Shown here: piece after piece, positions 18,643-27,753 of the stretch
Numbering within the stretch: the stretch's first letter is position 1
How the letters are laid out: each line of letters starts with the position of its first letter
NCBI RefSeq assembly: GCF_002574545.1
Contig: NZ_NUGT01000029.1
Location: 1 to 45,425, forward strand
Origin: Bacillus sp. AFS055030
Lineage (GTDB): Bacteria > Bacillota > Bacilli > Bacillales > Bacillaceae_G
DNA: 45,425 nt
Direction: 5' to 3'
Made by a program: the position numbers and the translations under genes
Notes under the pieces: model-generated
Seen by the model: the letters and a program-made list of their open reading frames with translations, nothing else
What the model was told of the DNA's origin: nothing
Database searches by the model: none

Positions 18643-19479
18643 TTAATCTTTCAATAAATTCCTAACCTCATTAACAATGCTGTCCCATACTTTTGAATCT
18701 GGATCAATAATTTCAAAGTGTTCTACATTAGGAAACGTAATCATCTTAACTTGATCACCTGCTTTTTCGGCAAGTTCTTTATATAGGGCACTTAATTTTA
18801 CTGGAACATTTACATCTAAATCACCATGAATCAATATTTGGGGAATATTTAAAGGAAGCAATTGAACTGGTGAAACTTCAGCATATCTTTCAGGTACTTC
18901 ATTTGGCGTACCACCTACAAAGTCAGTTACTGGGTTATCAATTTTCATATTTTTTACCATTTGTTGTTTGTAATTGATCAAGTTATTCATAAGTTCTAAG
19001 TCAATTATGCCACCTAAACTGACTACTCCTTTAAGTAATAGAGGGTCACTGGACGTTTTTAATATACTATCTTCATGTAGATGATTACGGCCCGCTAACC
19101 AAAAAGCAAGCTGTCCTCCAGCAGAGTGACCCATTGCAACCACTTTTTTTAAATCTAAAGAATATTCTTCCGCTATTGTTACTAAAAAGTCTGTAGCATT
19201 GGCAACATCATTTAATGTGCCAGGATATGCACCTCCAATGTTGCCTACCCTTCTATATTCAATATTCCAAGTTGCTAGTCCACATTTTGTAAGGTCTTCT
19301 GCAACGGCATCCATTAAATCTGCCCCAAATATCGATTTCCAAAATCCTCCATGAATAACAACAACTACTGGATGTGGTCCTGGTCCATCAGGGATACGTA
19401 ATTCTCCATATTGCCATTGATCCTCACCATAAGTCAATCGTATCTTTTTTGTTTTTTCAATCCGATTATCAACTGACAT
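18643..19479 (-). CDS. Alpha/beta hydrolase, carboxylesterase-like
   Basis: A 278-residue alpha/beta hydrolase. HGGFWKS provides the oxyanion hole, GHSAGGQLAF the nucleophile Ser, HGDLDVNVPV the acid Asp and NVEHFEI the His. This HGG/GHSAGG combination is that of BD-FAE-like and hormone-sensitive-lipase-like esterases. No signal peptide, so cytosolic. Start ATG at 19479, eight bases after GGAGG. It is the first gene of a three-gene cassette transcribed away from the TrmB-type regulator, with three operator-like repeats in between. Likely an ester or lactone hydrolase. Confidence 0.88.
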   Translation of the reverse strand: MSVDNRIEKTKKIRLTYGEDQWQYGELRIPDGPGPHPVVVVIHGGFWKSIFGADLMDAVAEDLTKCGLATWNIEYRRVGNIGGAYPGTLNDVANATDFLVTIAEEYSLDLKKVVAMGHSAGGQLAFWLAGRNHLHEDSILKTSSDPLLLKGVVSLGGIIDLELMNNLINYKQQMVKNMKIDNPVTDFVGGTPNEVPERYAEVSPVQLLPLNIPQILIHGDLDVNVPVKLSALYKELAEKAGDQVKMITFPNVEHFEIIDPDSKVWDSIVNEVRNLLKD

Positions 19480-19587
19480 GTAAACGCCTCCATTTTTTTG
19501 GATAACTAATGTTTAACTTATTGAACTTACATCTCGCCTCCTATTTCTTAGTTTGTAAAACAAATTAAAAACCACTTCAACAAAATA

Positions 19588-19609
19588 AGTAGTATTACAC
19601 GATACTACT
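19588..19609. promoter_or_regulatory. Operator-like inverted repeat 1
   Basis: A perfect inverted repeat: AGTAGTAT, six-base spacer, ATACTACT. It is the best match of three sites with the same 8-6-8 layout in the region between the hydrolase cassette and the TrmB-type regulator. It lies about 110 bases upstream of the hydrolase start. Confidence 0.6.
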
Positions 19610-19664
19610 CTTGTTAAATTATTATAGTTATTTTTCAGAATATTATCAATATTAATTTTAAAAT

Positions 19665-19686
19665 AGAAGTATTTTTTGGTACCACT
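19665..19686. promoter_or_regulatory. Operator-like inverted repeat 2
   Basis: AGAAGTAT, six-base T-rich spacer, GTACCACT. The left half matches site 1 at seven of eight bases and the right half at six of eight. Its centre lies 77 bases from that of site 1. Confidence 0.45.
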
Positions 19687-19785
19687 ATAACTTAATCATA
19701 TCTATTCAATCATGTATCATTCATAAACAGATTAAAAATTTAAAAATTATGAATTGCTGTATAGCTTGATTATTTTGTTCAATCT

Positions 19786-19807
19786 AGTAGTATTTATATA
19801 TACTCAT
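19786..19807. promoter_or_regulatory. Operator-like inverted repeat 3
   Basis: AGTAGTAT, six-base spacer, ATACTCAT. The left half is identical to site 1 and the right half differs at two bases. Centre 121 bases from site 2, and 52 bases before the regulator start codon, a position suited to autoregulation. Confidence 0.5.
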
Positions 19808-19858
19808 CTACAATTAACAACAAAAAGATAAATATAATAATTGTAAAAGGAGGTACAT

Positions 19859-20650
19859 ATGGTCGAACTTTTAAAAAAAATAGGATTATCTGACCTTGAA
19901 GCACGTTGCTATTTGGCATTACATGAAGAGCCTGGAATATCGGGTTATGAAGTAGCTAAAAGAGTGTCAGTTTCACGTACTAATGTTTATTCTGCTTTGA
20001 GATCATTAACGGACAAAGGTGCTTGTCGATGCATAGAAGGAGATCCAGCTAAATACGATGCTGTCCCCATAGAACAATTAACGAAACATTTACAAACAGA
20101 ATTTGAACAAGTAACAAAAGTATTAGTAAACCAACTAAAGTCTCCCCCTATAATTGCACCTTCTTTTTATAATTGGCAAGGAGATAAGCAACTTAGTACA
20201 ACTATTCGTCGAATAATTGCCAACGCAAAAGATTTCATTGTAATAGACATATGGTCAGAGGATTTACATTGGGTTGAAGAAGACCTACTTGATGCTGAAA
20301 ATAGAGGTGTCAACGTGATACTTATTACAATTGGAGAATGTCAAACATCGCTTAAGAACATTTTTGTCCATATTCGAAGTGACGATTGGAGCATTTCTAA
20401 TTTAAGAAATTTTTCCATCTTATGCGATTCAAAAAAAGCTTTAATCGGTGGATTTGGAAATTCAACAAGACTCACTGCCTTAGAGACTGACCATCCATCA
20501 GTAGTTGGAATGTTAAAAACTGCTTTTTACCATGATCTAATCATGCAACATATTGAAAAAGATTTTCAGACAGAACTTGTAGAGAAATATGGTGAAAAAT
20601 ACAAAAAAATACTAGAATTTTATGCTTTTGAAAAAGGCTGGAATATCTAA
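19859..20650 (+). CDS. TrmB-family transcriptional regulator
   Basis: A 263-residue regulator. The N-terminal winged helix (LSDLEARCYLALHEEPGISG, then YEVAKRVSVSRTNVYSALRS) is the TrmB domain; the C-terminal part resembles the PLD-like effector domain of bacterial TrmB proteins (residues about 100-250, with FIVIDIWSEDL). Such regulators sense small ligands, often sugars. Start ATG with an excellent AAAGGAGGT. It is transcribed away from the hydrolase-MFS-MBL cassette, and the three inverted repeats between them are its most likely binding sites. A terminator follows at 20683. Confidence 0.9.
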   Translation: MVELLKKIGLSDLEARCYLALHEEPGISGYEVAKRVSVSRTNVYSALRSLTDKGACRCIEGDPAKYDAVPIEQLTKHLQTEFEQVTKVLVNQLKSPPIIAPSFYNWQGDKQLSTTIRRIIANAKDFIVIDIWSEDLHWVEEDLLDAENRGVNVILITIGECQTSLKNIFVHIRSDDWSISNLRNFSILCDSKKALIGGFGNSTRLTALETDHPSVVGMLKTAFYHDLIMQHIEKDFQTELVEKYGEKYKKILEFYAFEKGWNI

Positions 20651-20682
20651 GTTTTATGTCCTATCCTTTAATTAAACAATCA

Positions 20683-20718
20683 AAAAGAAAAGGTTGCTTC
20701 CGCAACCTTTTCTTTTTT
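20683..20718 (+). terminator. Terminator of the TrmB-type regulator gene
   Basis: A perfect 15-bp stem (20683-20697 with 20702-20716; core GGTTGC/GCAACC), 4-nt loop and a T-run. It lies 33 bases after the regulator stop. Confidence 0.85.
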
Positions 20719-20816
20719 CCCATCCAATCGGACCCTACATTTATCTGGCAAAGGATCGCCAACTTTCTAAAAGTGCTGAACGTTTTATGGAGGCACTACA
20801 TACAAATCAAGCATGA
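20719..20816 (+). pseudogene. C-terminal remnant of a LysR-type regulator
   Basis: In one plus-strand frame from about 20719, IGPYIYLAKDRQLSKSAERF is followed by MEALHTNQA and a stop at 20814-20816. This is the usual end of the LysR effector domain (iyLa..rr.lS.aa..F...l). Nothing upstream continues it because the regulator terminator abuts it. It is a leftover at the edge of the inserted cassette. Confidence 0.5.
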
Positions 20817-20836
20817 CTATAGCTTTGTATTTGGTG

Positions 20837-20866
20837 AAAAAATACCACCTCTAAAGAGATGGTATT
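20837..20866 (-). terminator. Terminator of spoVR
   Basis: On the minus strand the hairpin AATACCATCTC / GAGGTGGTATT, 3-4-nt loop, is followed by TTTTTT. It overlaps the spoVR stop codon. Confidence 0.7.
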
Positions 20867-22286
20867 AAATATACTTCCGATGAATATTCTTCCCATCATA
20901 ACTAAACAAAACAGACTTATTCTCAATATTCGTCTCCAAATGAACCCCTCTACCCCACAACTGATGAATATACGGCATAACCTTTTCAACATACTTCACA
21001 TCAAGTTCCATATGTTCATAGGAATGCTTCAAATAAAGCTCCCCATTTTTTAAATAATCCCCTTCTTGAACTACAATATAAGGGAATCCACCATTTACTC
21101 GACTAACTACAAGTTGATCTCGTACATTTTCCCATGCCTTATCAGTAACTTTATATTCCTTACCTTGTCGCTGGAATAAATACATATCTTCACGCATGAC
21201 AAGATCCTTCGTTAAGTAGTTTCGTATAAATGAACTATCAGACTCTAACTCTCGTACTTCAAACATTTTTTCTCTTCCGCTGCCAGGTTTAACACCTAAC
21301 TCTCTCATCTCTTTGCTTGGGTTATTATATCGTTCTTCAATATCTTCAAACATTCTTAGTCCTAAATAATACGGGTTAATGCTTGTTTTTGATGGCTGAA
21401 CTACTCCTGCATTAAGCTTTGCGTATTCGATTGCTTCATTTGAATCGAGATTTAGTTCTCGCATTATTCTTATGTGCCAATAACTTGCCCAGCCTTCATT
21501 CATAATTTTCGTTTCAAGTTGTGGCCAGAAGTAAAGCATTTCCTCTCGTAACATAGTCAGGATATCACGTTGCCATTCTTCTAGTTCTCTTGAGTATTCT
21601 TCGATAAATAATAGGATATCTTTTTCGGGTTGAGGTGGGAATTGTTTTCGTTTAATTGGGATCAGGTTGGCGTCATTTTTCTTTTCTTTACTTTGATCCA
21701 TATTCCATAAGTCATCATAAGGTGTAACTCTTTTTTTCTCTTTTATTGGGAAATCAGTTTCTAAATCATAAGCCAGTTTTGGCCGCATTAATGATGGGTC
21801 AATATGCTCTTGAATTGAGAGTACTGCATCTAGGAAATTTTCTACTTCTTGTTTTCCGTATATATGTTCATAGTGTTTTATTCGTTCAGCAGTAGCTGCC
21901 ATACTTTCAACCATATCTCTTTTCGTGTTTGAGAAACGAATATTATTTTTAAAGAAGTCACAATGAGCTAAAACGTGTGCAACGATTAATTTATTTTGAA
22001 CGAGAGAGTTTGTATCTAATAAAAACGCATAACATGGATCAGAGTTGATTACCAATTCATAAATTTTGCTTAACCCTAAATCATAATGAAGCTTCATTTT
22101 ATAAAATTGTTTTCCAAAGCTCCAGTGGGAGAATCTTGTAGGCATACCGTATGCGCCAAATGTATAAATGATATCTGCAGGACAGATTTCATAGCGCATT
22201 GGGTAAAAGTCTAGCCCAAATCCTCTCGCAATCTCTGTTATTTCGTCAATAGCATATTCTAACGCTCTATAATCACTCGCCTTCAT
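20865..22286 (-). CDS. spoVR: Stage V sporulation protein SpoVR
   Basis: A 473-residue SpoVR-family protein of full length, needed for normal spore cortex formation in Bacillus subtilis (family knowledge). Visible family features are [39 protein letters not shown] with [47 protein letters not shown] and the C-terminal [11 protein letters not shown]. Start taken as the ATG at 22286, eight bases after AGGAGG, with a GTG just upstream. It is intact, unlike the two partial copies at 13786-14101 and 15625-16197, and marks the border between the accessory region to the left and core-like genes to the right. Confidence 0.95.
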   Translation of the reverse strand: MKASDYRALEYAIDEITEIARGFGLDFYPMRYEICPADIIYTFGAYGMPTRFSHWSFGKQFYKMKLHYDLGLSKIYELVINSDPCYAFLLDTNSLVQNKLIVAHVLAHCDFFKNNIRFSNTKRDMVESMAATAERIKHYEHIYGKQEVENFLDAVLSIQEHIDPSLMRPKLAYDLETDFPIKEKKRVTPYDDLWNMDQSKEKKNDANLIPIKRKQFPPQPEKDILLFIEEYSRELEEWQRDILTMLREEMLYFWPQLETKIMNEGWASYWHIRIMRELNLDSNEAIEYAKLNAGVVQPSKTSINPYYLGLRMFEDIEERYNNPSKEMRELGVKPGSGREKMFEVRELESDSSFIRNYLTKDLVMREDMYLFQRQGKEYKVTDKAWENVRDQLVVSRVNGGFPYIVVQEGDYLKNGELYLKHSYEHMELDVKYVEKVMPYIHQLWGRGVHLETNIENKSVLFSYDGKNIHRKYI

Positions 22287-22803
22287 CACACTCTCCTCCT
22301 GTCCTCTTCTTATATTATTCTATGAACTGAAAATTGAATTAATGTAAAAATACTCACTTCTATACTATATTCATATGCCCAATTCGGATTTTTTTGAAAT
22401 CTTAAACGCAAATAAACGTATGAAAAAAATTCATACGTTAGTTTATGTTATTTTTTCGACTCGTTCGATATAACTTTATTCTATTTATTTCTTTATTTTT
22501 GAATAAGCAAAATCATAATTCAGTTTGGAGTACATAGTTTCCCTAGTATTGCTTCTTATGATTTTAATCATATTATCCCTGTTTCTTATAAAATTATTCT
22601 TAAGTCTTGAAAAAAATTTTATCTGTAATCCCAAACTAATTGTAAAAAATCACAACCTAATACTTTCTTTTTACCCTATCGTTTCTGTACTTAACCATCC
22701 TTTTTTTACCTAACCTCTACCGTAACCTTTTGTTAAATTCTCTCATGGCTAATTAATTTTTTTCGCCATAAACTATGTGTACCCTCTAAAAAGGAGGTTC
22801 ACA
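22287..22803. other. Intergenic region with one hairpin
   Basis: Between spoVR and the yhdB-like gene, these 517 bases are AT-rich. A perfect 9-bp stem with a 7-nt loop lies at 22415-22439 (AACGTATGA / TCATACGTT) and could end a transcript. A TTG-started hydrophobic frame at 22525-22713 has no ribosome site and I do not call it. Promoters for both divergent genes must lie here. Confidence 0.5.
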
Positions 22804-23061
22804 ATGCAAGTACAATCCGATTATGATTTAGCATTGTATTACACTTATTGTTGTCAATGGGATAAGCTTCTCGTGTTAATGGTAAATACGAAAGATGAGC
22901 TTTTTTCAAAACGTATCGAACATTTTCTACATGCCTTTAAATACGAGAGGGACTTAGCGATCATCGATGAAAAACTTAAAGGTATGTTCCAACATATTGA
23001 GCATGCCACTAGGGAAGAAAGCGTCGAGGAACAATCTTTTATTTCATCATTAGAGGTTTAA
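22804..23061 (+). CDS. yhdB: YhdB-like small protein
   Basis: An 85-residue cytosolic protein resembling B. subtilis YhdB: an N-terminal DYDLALYYTYCCQWDKLLVL and KRIEHFLHAFKYERD are as I remember that family, whose function is unknown. Start is the ATG at 22804, behind AAGGAGGTTCACA; an in-frame ATG nine codons upstream has no site. A terminator follows 12 bases after the stop. Its place beside spoVR and pgcA agrees with the yhx/yhd neighbourhood of Bacillus. Confidence 0.75.
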   Translation: MQVQSDYDLALYYTYCCQWDKLLVLMVNTKDELFSKRIEHFLHAFKYERDLAIIDEKLKGMFQHIEHATREESVEEQSFISSLEV

Positions 23062-23073
23062 CTAAAATAAATG

Positions 23074-23104
23074 AAAAGAGCGACTAAATAGTCGCTCTTT
23101 TTTA
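23074..23104. terminator. Bidirectional terminator between convergent genes
   Basis: An 11-bp stem (AAAGAGCGACT / AGTCGCTCTTT) with an AAAT loop and T-runs on both strands. It serves the yhdB-like gene (plus) and, overlapping its stop, pgcA (minus). Confidence 0.85.
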
Positions 23105-24826
23105 GACTAATACTTCAATTTTTTCCATAAATGCTTGTTGTAAACGATCCAATTTTTGGATGCTATCTTGACGGGATTGTCCAACAATTCCAAAGTAAAA
23201 CTTGATTTTTGGTTCAGTTCCAGATGGACGTAAGCATACCCATGATCCGTCTTCAAGTTGATACTTTAATACATTTGATTTCGGTAGAAGAATTTGTTCT
23301 TTTTCTCCTGTTTCTAACGTTGTTTTTTCTTGAAGTTTATAATCCTCAACCGTAACAACTTTTAGGCCATTTATATCAACAGGAGGGTTTTGACGGTAAT
23401 TTGTTAAAATCGATTGGATTTTTTCTGTACCTTCAATCCCTTTTAATGTTAATGATTTTAATCCTTCTAAGTAATAGCCATATTGCTCATATAAGCTATT
23501 TAGTCCTTCATATAAAGTCATACCTTTTGTTTTGTAATAAGTAGCTATTTCAGCAGCAAGTACTGTTGCTTGGATTGCATCTTTATCACGAACAAATGGT
23601 TTAATTAAATAACCATAGCTTTCCTCATATCCAAATAAGAATGAGTATTCGTTCGTTTGTTCATATTCTTTAATTTTTTCACCAATAAACTTAAATCCAG
23701 TAAGTGTATCGATTGTTTTAACACCGAATTTTGATGCGATCACTTGTCCAAATTCTGATGTAACGATTGTTTTAAGTAATAGTGCATTTTTAGGTATATC
23801 TTGTTGACTTAATAAATAATGCAGCATTAATGCTCCTGTTTGGTTTCCAGTTAGGACTACATATTCGCCGTTTTCATTTTTCGTAGCGATTCCTAAACGG
23901 TCAGCATCAGGATCAGTTGCAATTAATACATCTGCATCAATCTCTTTACCGTAACGAATAGCATATTCAAACGCTGCGTGTTCTTCAGGATTCGGTGATT
24001 TTACAGTTGTAAAATTCGAATCTGCTTTTGCTTGTTCTTCAACAATTGTTACATTTTCAAAGCCAACTGCTTTTAATGACATTGTTGCAGGTACTAATGC
24101 TGTACCATGTAAAGGTGTAAAGACAATTTTTAAATCCTTACCATGTTTTTGAACTAATTCGTTGTTAACAACCACTGTTTTTAGTTGCTCAACATATAAT
24201 TTGTCCATTTTTTCATCTAATCTATGTATTAATCCTTTTTCAACCAATTCTTTTTCAGAAGATACTTCAATTTCTAACTCATTTTCAAACGAATTAACGT
24301 ATTCAATTACTTGATCAGCAGCAGCTGGAGGTAATTGACCACCGTCATCACCATAAACTTTAAATCCGTTATATTCAGGTGGATTATGACTTGCCGTAAT
24401 GACAATACCACCGAAGCAGTTTAACTCACGTACTGCAAATGATAATTCTGGTGTAGGACGTAATTCATTAAATACATACGCTTTAATACCATGTGTCGCA
24501 AGTGTTTTTGCTGCTTCCATTGCAAACTCAGGACTTTTATGACGAGAATCGAAAGCAATTGCAACTCCACGGTTTTTTGCTTCTTCTCCAAAGCTTTCAA
24601 TATATTTTGCAAAACCAGCAGAGGCTTTACGAATAGTATAGATGTTCATACGATTCGTTCCAGGTCCGATTTCCCCGCGCATACCACCAGTTCCAAATTC
24701 TAAATTTTGATAGAAACTTTCCTTAAGTATAAGCTGATTATTCTCAAGTTTAATTAATTGTTCTTTAAGTTCTTGATCTAATGTCGGTGATTGAATCCAT
24801 TTTTCATAAGTTGTTTTCCAATTCAT
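23102..24826 (-). CDS. pgcA: Phosphoglucomutase/phosphomannomutase
   Basis: A 574-residue alpha-D-phosphohexomutase interconverting glucose 6-phosphate and glucose 1-phosphate (UDP-glucose supply for glycolipid and teichoic-acid synthesis). The phosphoserine loop is [11 protein letters not shown] with S146; the Mg site is DPDADRLG; the sugar-binding loop is GYEESYGY; and the C-terminal phosphate-binding loop is [13 protein letters not shown]. Size matches the B. subtilis enzyme (PgcA/YhxB). Start ATG behind AGGAGGAG. Monocistronic. Confidence 0.95.
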   Translation of the reverse strand: MNWKTTYEKWIQSPTLDQELKEQLIKLENNQLILKESFYQNLEFGTGGMRGEIGPGTNRMNIYTIRKASAGFAKYIESFGEEAKNRGVAIAFDSRHKSPEFAMEAAKTLATHGIKAYVFNELRPTPELSFAVRELNCFGGIVITASHNPPEYNGFKVYGDDGGQLPPAAADQVIEYVNSFENELEIEVSSEKELVEKGLIHRLDEKMDKLYVEQLKTVVVNNELVQKHGKDLKIVFTPLHGTALVPATMSLKAVGFENVTIVEEQAKADSNFTTVKSPNPEEHAAFEYAIRYGKEIDADVLIATDPDADRLGIATKNENGEYVVLTGNQTGALMLHYLLSQQDIPKNALLLKTIVTSEFGQVIASKFGVKTIDTLTGFKFIGEKIKEYEQTNEYSFLFGYEESYGYLIKPFVRDKDAIQATVLAAEIATYYKTKGMTLYEGLNSLYEQYGYYLEGLKSLTLKGIEGTEKIQSILTNYRQNPPVDINGLKVVTVEDYKLQEKTTLETGEKEQILLPKSNVLKYQLEDGSWVCLRPSGTEPKIKFYFGIVGQSRQDSIQKLDRLQQAFMEKIEVLV

Positions 24827-24997
24827 ATTGTTCTCCTCCTATACTTAATCTGAATATATTTCGATAAAAATCTTCCTAACTCCTTCTTTCTTGATAAAAG
24901 TTTACAATATTCTCAGAAAAATTTCTATCATGTACCATGTTTAATCTGAATGAGATTGAAAAGTATGTAGAAAATAAAACAAAAGGAGGGCGAGTTC

Positions 24998-25210
24998 ATG
25001 CCAGAAATTAGATGTAGTGTTGCAAATTGTAATTTTTGGGGGCAAGGAAACTTTTGCCAAGCAGACTCAATTCTTGTTCAAACTGAAGCATATGAATACT
25101 CAAATGACTTTGATTTAACGATTCAAAATGCCGTTTTAGACGGTGAAATAACTACTTCTGCTGTACATAGTGGTGAAACTTGCTGTCACACGTTTCGACC
25201 TAAGTATTAA
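24998..25210 (+). CDS. DUF1540 domain protein
   Basis: A 70-residue protein with a DUF1540-type metal-binding-like motif: CSVANCNFW, then C at FCQAD, and CCHTF near the C-terminus. Function unknown; the paired cysteines suggest zinc or other metal binding. Start ATG with AAAAGGAGGG. Followed by a bidirectional terminator. Confidence 0.85.
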   Translation: MPEIRCSVANCNFWGQGNFCQADSILVQTEAYEYSNDFDLTIQNAVLDGEITTSAVHSGETCCHTFRPKY

Positions 25211-25212
25211 TG

Positions 25213-25254
25213 AAATGGTGCCATATTCAATTTTTGGATATATGGCACCATTTT
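25213..25254. terminator. Bidirectional terminator
   Basis: A 14-bp stem (AAATGGTGCCATAT / ATATGGCACCATTT) followed by T residues. It separates the convergent DUF1540 and yhdF-like genes. Confidence 0.8.
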
Positions 25255-25260
25255 ATTAGT

Positions 25261-26130
25261 TTATCCGTTCACAATTACTCCACCATTAACATGAATTATT
25301 TGTCCTGTAATATAGGAAGCTTCATTGCTAGCTAGATAAAGATATGCTGGTGCAAGCTCTACTGGTTGTCCAGCCCGTTTCATTGGAGTTGTACTGCCAA
25401 ACTTCGCAACTTCTTGTTCGTCAAAACTTGCTGGGATTAATGGTGTCCAAATTGGCCCGGGAGCTACACCATTAACACGAATTCCTTTTTGAGCAAGATT
25501 TGTAGAAAGCGAACGAGTAAATGTGACAATCGCTCCTTTCGTTGCTGAGTAATCCAATAATTGATCATGTCCTTTATATGCAGTTATTGACGCAGTATTT
25601 ATAATAGAGTCTCCTTGCTTCAAATGTGGAAGGCAAGCTTTTGATAAATAGAACATTGAAAAAATATTCGTTTCAAATGTTCTTTTTAATTGTTCTTCAG
25701 TAATGTCTTCCAAATTCTTTTGTGGATATTGAACAGCAGCATTGTTCACTAAAATATTAATTTTGCCAAAGGTTTGAATTGCATTTTGAACGATTTGTTT
25801 ACAAACTTCCTCTGTTCGAATGTCACATCTCATTATTTCACAATTTCCACCGAAATCATTTATATATTTCTTTGTATCTTGTGCATCAACATCCTCATCC
25901 AAATACGGAATAAAAACTGATGCCCCTTCTTTTGCAAAAAGGATGGAAACAGCTCTTCCAATCCCACTATCTCCTCCAGTAATAATGGCTACTTTATCCT
26001 TTAATTTACCACTTGGTTTGTAGTTAGGATCATCTGATATCGGTATTGGAGTCATTTCTTTTTCGATACCTGGTTGCTTATTTTGATGTTGCGGAATAAA
26101 TTTAGTCGGAAACTGTTTCTGATTATTCAT
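25261..26130 (-). CDS. yhdF: YhdF-like short-chain dehydrogenase
   Basis: A 289-residue SDR with a long N-terminal extension (FIPQHQNKQPG) typical of the YhdF/YghA-like group. Cofactor motif TGGDSGIGRA, NNAA, Ser in NTASITAYKGH, Tyr/Lys in YSATKGA, and APGPIWTPL. B. subtilis YhdF, which it resembles through most of its length as far as I recall, has no settled substrate; stress-linked roles are known for this group. Start ATG behind AGGAGG. Divergent from the NCS2 permease. Confidence 0.88.
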   Translation of the reverse strand: MNNQKQFPTKFIPQHQNKQPGIEKEMTPIPISDDPNYKPSGKLKDKVAIITGGDSGIGRAVSILFAKEGASVFIPYLDEDVDAQDTKKYINDFGGNCEIMRCDIRTEEVCKQIVQNAIQTFGKINILVNNAAVQYPQKNLEDITEEQLKRTFETNIFSMFYLSKACLPHLKQGDSIINTASITAYKGHDQLLDYSATKGAIVTFTRSLSTNLAQKGIRVNGVAPGPIWTPLIPASFDEQEVAKFGSTTPMKRAGQPVELAPAYLYLASNEASYITGQIIHVNGGVIVNG

Positions 26131-26256
26131 TTCTACATCCTCCTTATAAATAATTCAGATTTAGCATACCCAAACTATACTTTAAGGAATACTAAACAGA
26201 AGTGAATTTGTTAAAAGATGTAAAATTCTAAAAAACTATTGCACTTTCACAATAAA

Positions 26257-26293
26257 ACGAATATTATTAATAACTGTTGAGTTAATCATTCGT
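26257..26293. promoter_or_regulatory. Imperfect inverted repeat before the purine permease gene
   Basis: ACGAAT at 26257 is mirrored by ATTCGT ending at 26293, with partly complementary inner bases. Both halves vaguely resemble PurR-box cores (CGAA), but spacing and flanks do not fit the known arrangement. No purine riboswitch is visible in this leader, unlike some pbuG relatives. Confidence 0.25.
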
Positions 26294-26316
26294 ATTTTTT
26301 AACAAGGAGAACGTTT

Positions 26317-27618
26317 ATGTTTAAATTAAAAGAAGCTAACACTTCGATAAAAACAGAAATTATAGCTGGCTTTACTACTTTTTTAACAATGGCTTACATA
26401 ATAATTGTTAATCCTATCATATTATCCGGGGCTGGCGTTCCATTTGACCAAGCATTTACTGCAACAATCATAGCGACTTTAGTCGGGACACTATGTATGG
26501 CATTGTTCGGAAACTACCCAATTGCAATTGCTCCCGGAATGGGAATGAATGCATACTTTGCCTATTCAGTTGTTTCAAAGGCACATGGTATTTCCTATCA
26601 ATTAGCTTTCTCAGCTGTATTTATTACAGGTATCCTATTCATCATTCTATCTTTAACGAAATTTAGAACGCATTTAATTGATGCAATTCCAAATACATTA
26701 AAACATGCCATTAGTGTTGGAATTGGTTTATTTATCGCTTTTATAGGTTTACGTCTTTCAGGTATTATCGTTGCGAATAAAAGTAATCTAGTTGGATTAG
26801 GTGATCTTCATTCTCCTGAAGTAGTTCTTACTCTAGTCGGAATTGCAATTACGGTTATCTTATTTGCATTAAATGTAAATGGAGCTCTATTCTTCGGAAT
26901 GGCTTCAACAGCAATCATTGCTGGTTTTGCTGAAAAATTGCATATTAAAGGAAGTATTTTTTCTTTCCCAAAATTGCCTGAACAGATCATTGTTGCTAAT
27001 CCAATAACAGCAGCTTCAGATGTCATTCATTATGGACTATATTCGGTTGTCTTTTCATTCTTATTAGTGACAATTTTTGATACGACAGGTACTTTCTTAG
27101 GTGTAGCTTCTCAGGCTGGTTTATTAAATAAGAAAGATGAAAAACGTACAGGTCGTGCGATGCTTTCAGATTCATTCGGTACGACAATTGGAGCAATGTT
27201 TGGTACTTCTCCTACATCAGCTTATATCGAATCTTCTGCAGGTGTTGCAGCTGGGGGTAGAACAGGTTTAACGGCACTTGTTGTTGCATTACTATTTGTT
27301 TTTGCAGCATTCTTTAGCCCACTTGTTAATTCACTTTCTGGTGTAGCAGCAATTACATCTCCATCTTTAATCGTAGTAGGTTGTTTAATGATGGGTAGTG
27401 TTCGTCATATTGAGTGGGATCACTTTGAAGAAGCATTCCCTGCATTTCTAGTTATTATCACAATGCCACTTACATCAAGTATTGCTACAGGGATTGCACT
27501 TGGGTTTATTTCCTACCCATTATTAAAAATCGTTAAAGGGAAAGCAAAAACTGTTAAACCAGTTATTTATCTATTTGGCGTTTTATTCCTAATCCAATTG
27601 ATTTTCTTCCCACATTAA
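26317..27618 (+). CDS. NCS2-family purine permease (PbuG/AzgA-like)
   Basis: A 433-residue membrane protein with 12-14 hydrophobic segments, of the AzgA-like branch of NCS2 that imports hypoxanthine, guanine or adenine with protons. Features: TFLTMAYIIIVNPIILSGAG near the N-terminus, GNYPIAIAPGMGMNAYFAY, FDTTGTFLGVASQAG and GTSPTSAYIESSAGVAAGGR. Start ATG behind AAGGAG. Followed by its own terminator. Confidence 0.92.
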   Translation: MFKLKEANTSIKTEIIAGFTTFLTMAYIIIVNPIILSGAGVPFDQAFTATIIATLVGTLCMALFGNYPIAIAPGMGMNAYFAYSVVSKAHGISYQLAFSAVFITGILFIILSLTKFRTHLIDAIPNTLKHAISVGIGLFIAFIGLRLSGIIVANKSNLVGLGDLHSPEVVLTLVGIAITVILFALNVNGALFFGMASTAIIAGFAEKLHIKGSIFSFPKLPEQIIVANPITAASDVIHYGLYSVVFSFLLVTIFDTTGTFLGVASQAGLLNKKDEKRTGRAMLSDSFGTTIGAMFGTSPTSAYIESSAGVAAGGRTGLTALVVALLFVFAAFFSPLVNSLSGVAAITSPSLIVVGCLMMGSVRHIEWDHFEEAFPAFLVIITMPLTSSIATGIALGFISYPLLKIVKGKAKTVKPVIYLFGVLFLIQLIFFPH

Positions 27619-27631
27619 TAATAATTTTCTT

Positions 27632-27671
27632 AAAGCACATAATCCTTAAAAAGATTAATGTGCTTTTTTAT
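27632..27671 (+). terminator. Terminator of the NCS2 permease gene
   Basis: Stem AAAGCACAT..AATC paired with GATTAATGTGCTTT (one bulge), then a T-rich run, 14 bases after the stop. Confidence 0.8.
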
Positions 27672-27753
27672 TTTTTATTTAGGTACTAGCCTTTCCTTGA
27701 TGGGACATCTATGCATACTTTGTTATGTAGATTATACAAGGAGGTGTTCTACG

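Noticed and set aside
22525-22713. Hydrophobic 62-codon plus-strand frame
   Set aside because: TTG start, no ribosome site, AT-rich sequence gives such hydrophobic frames by chance.
26131-26316. Search for a purine riboswitch before the NCS2 permease
   Set aside because: None of the conserved loop sequences of the purine aptamer is present.
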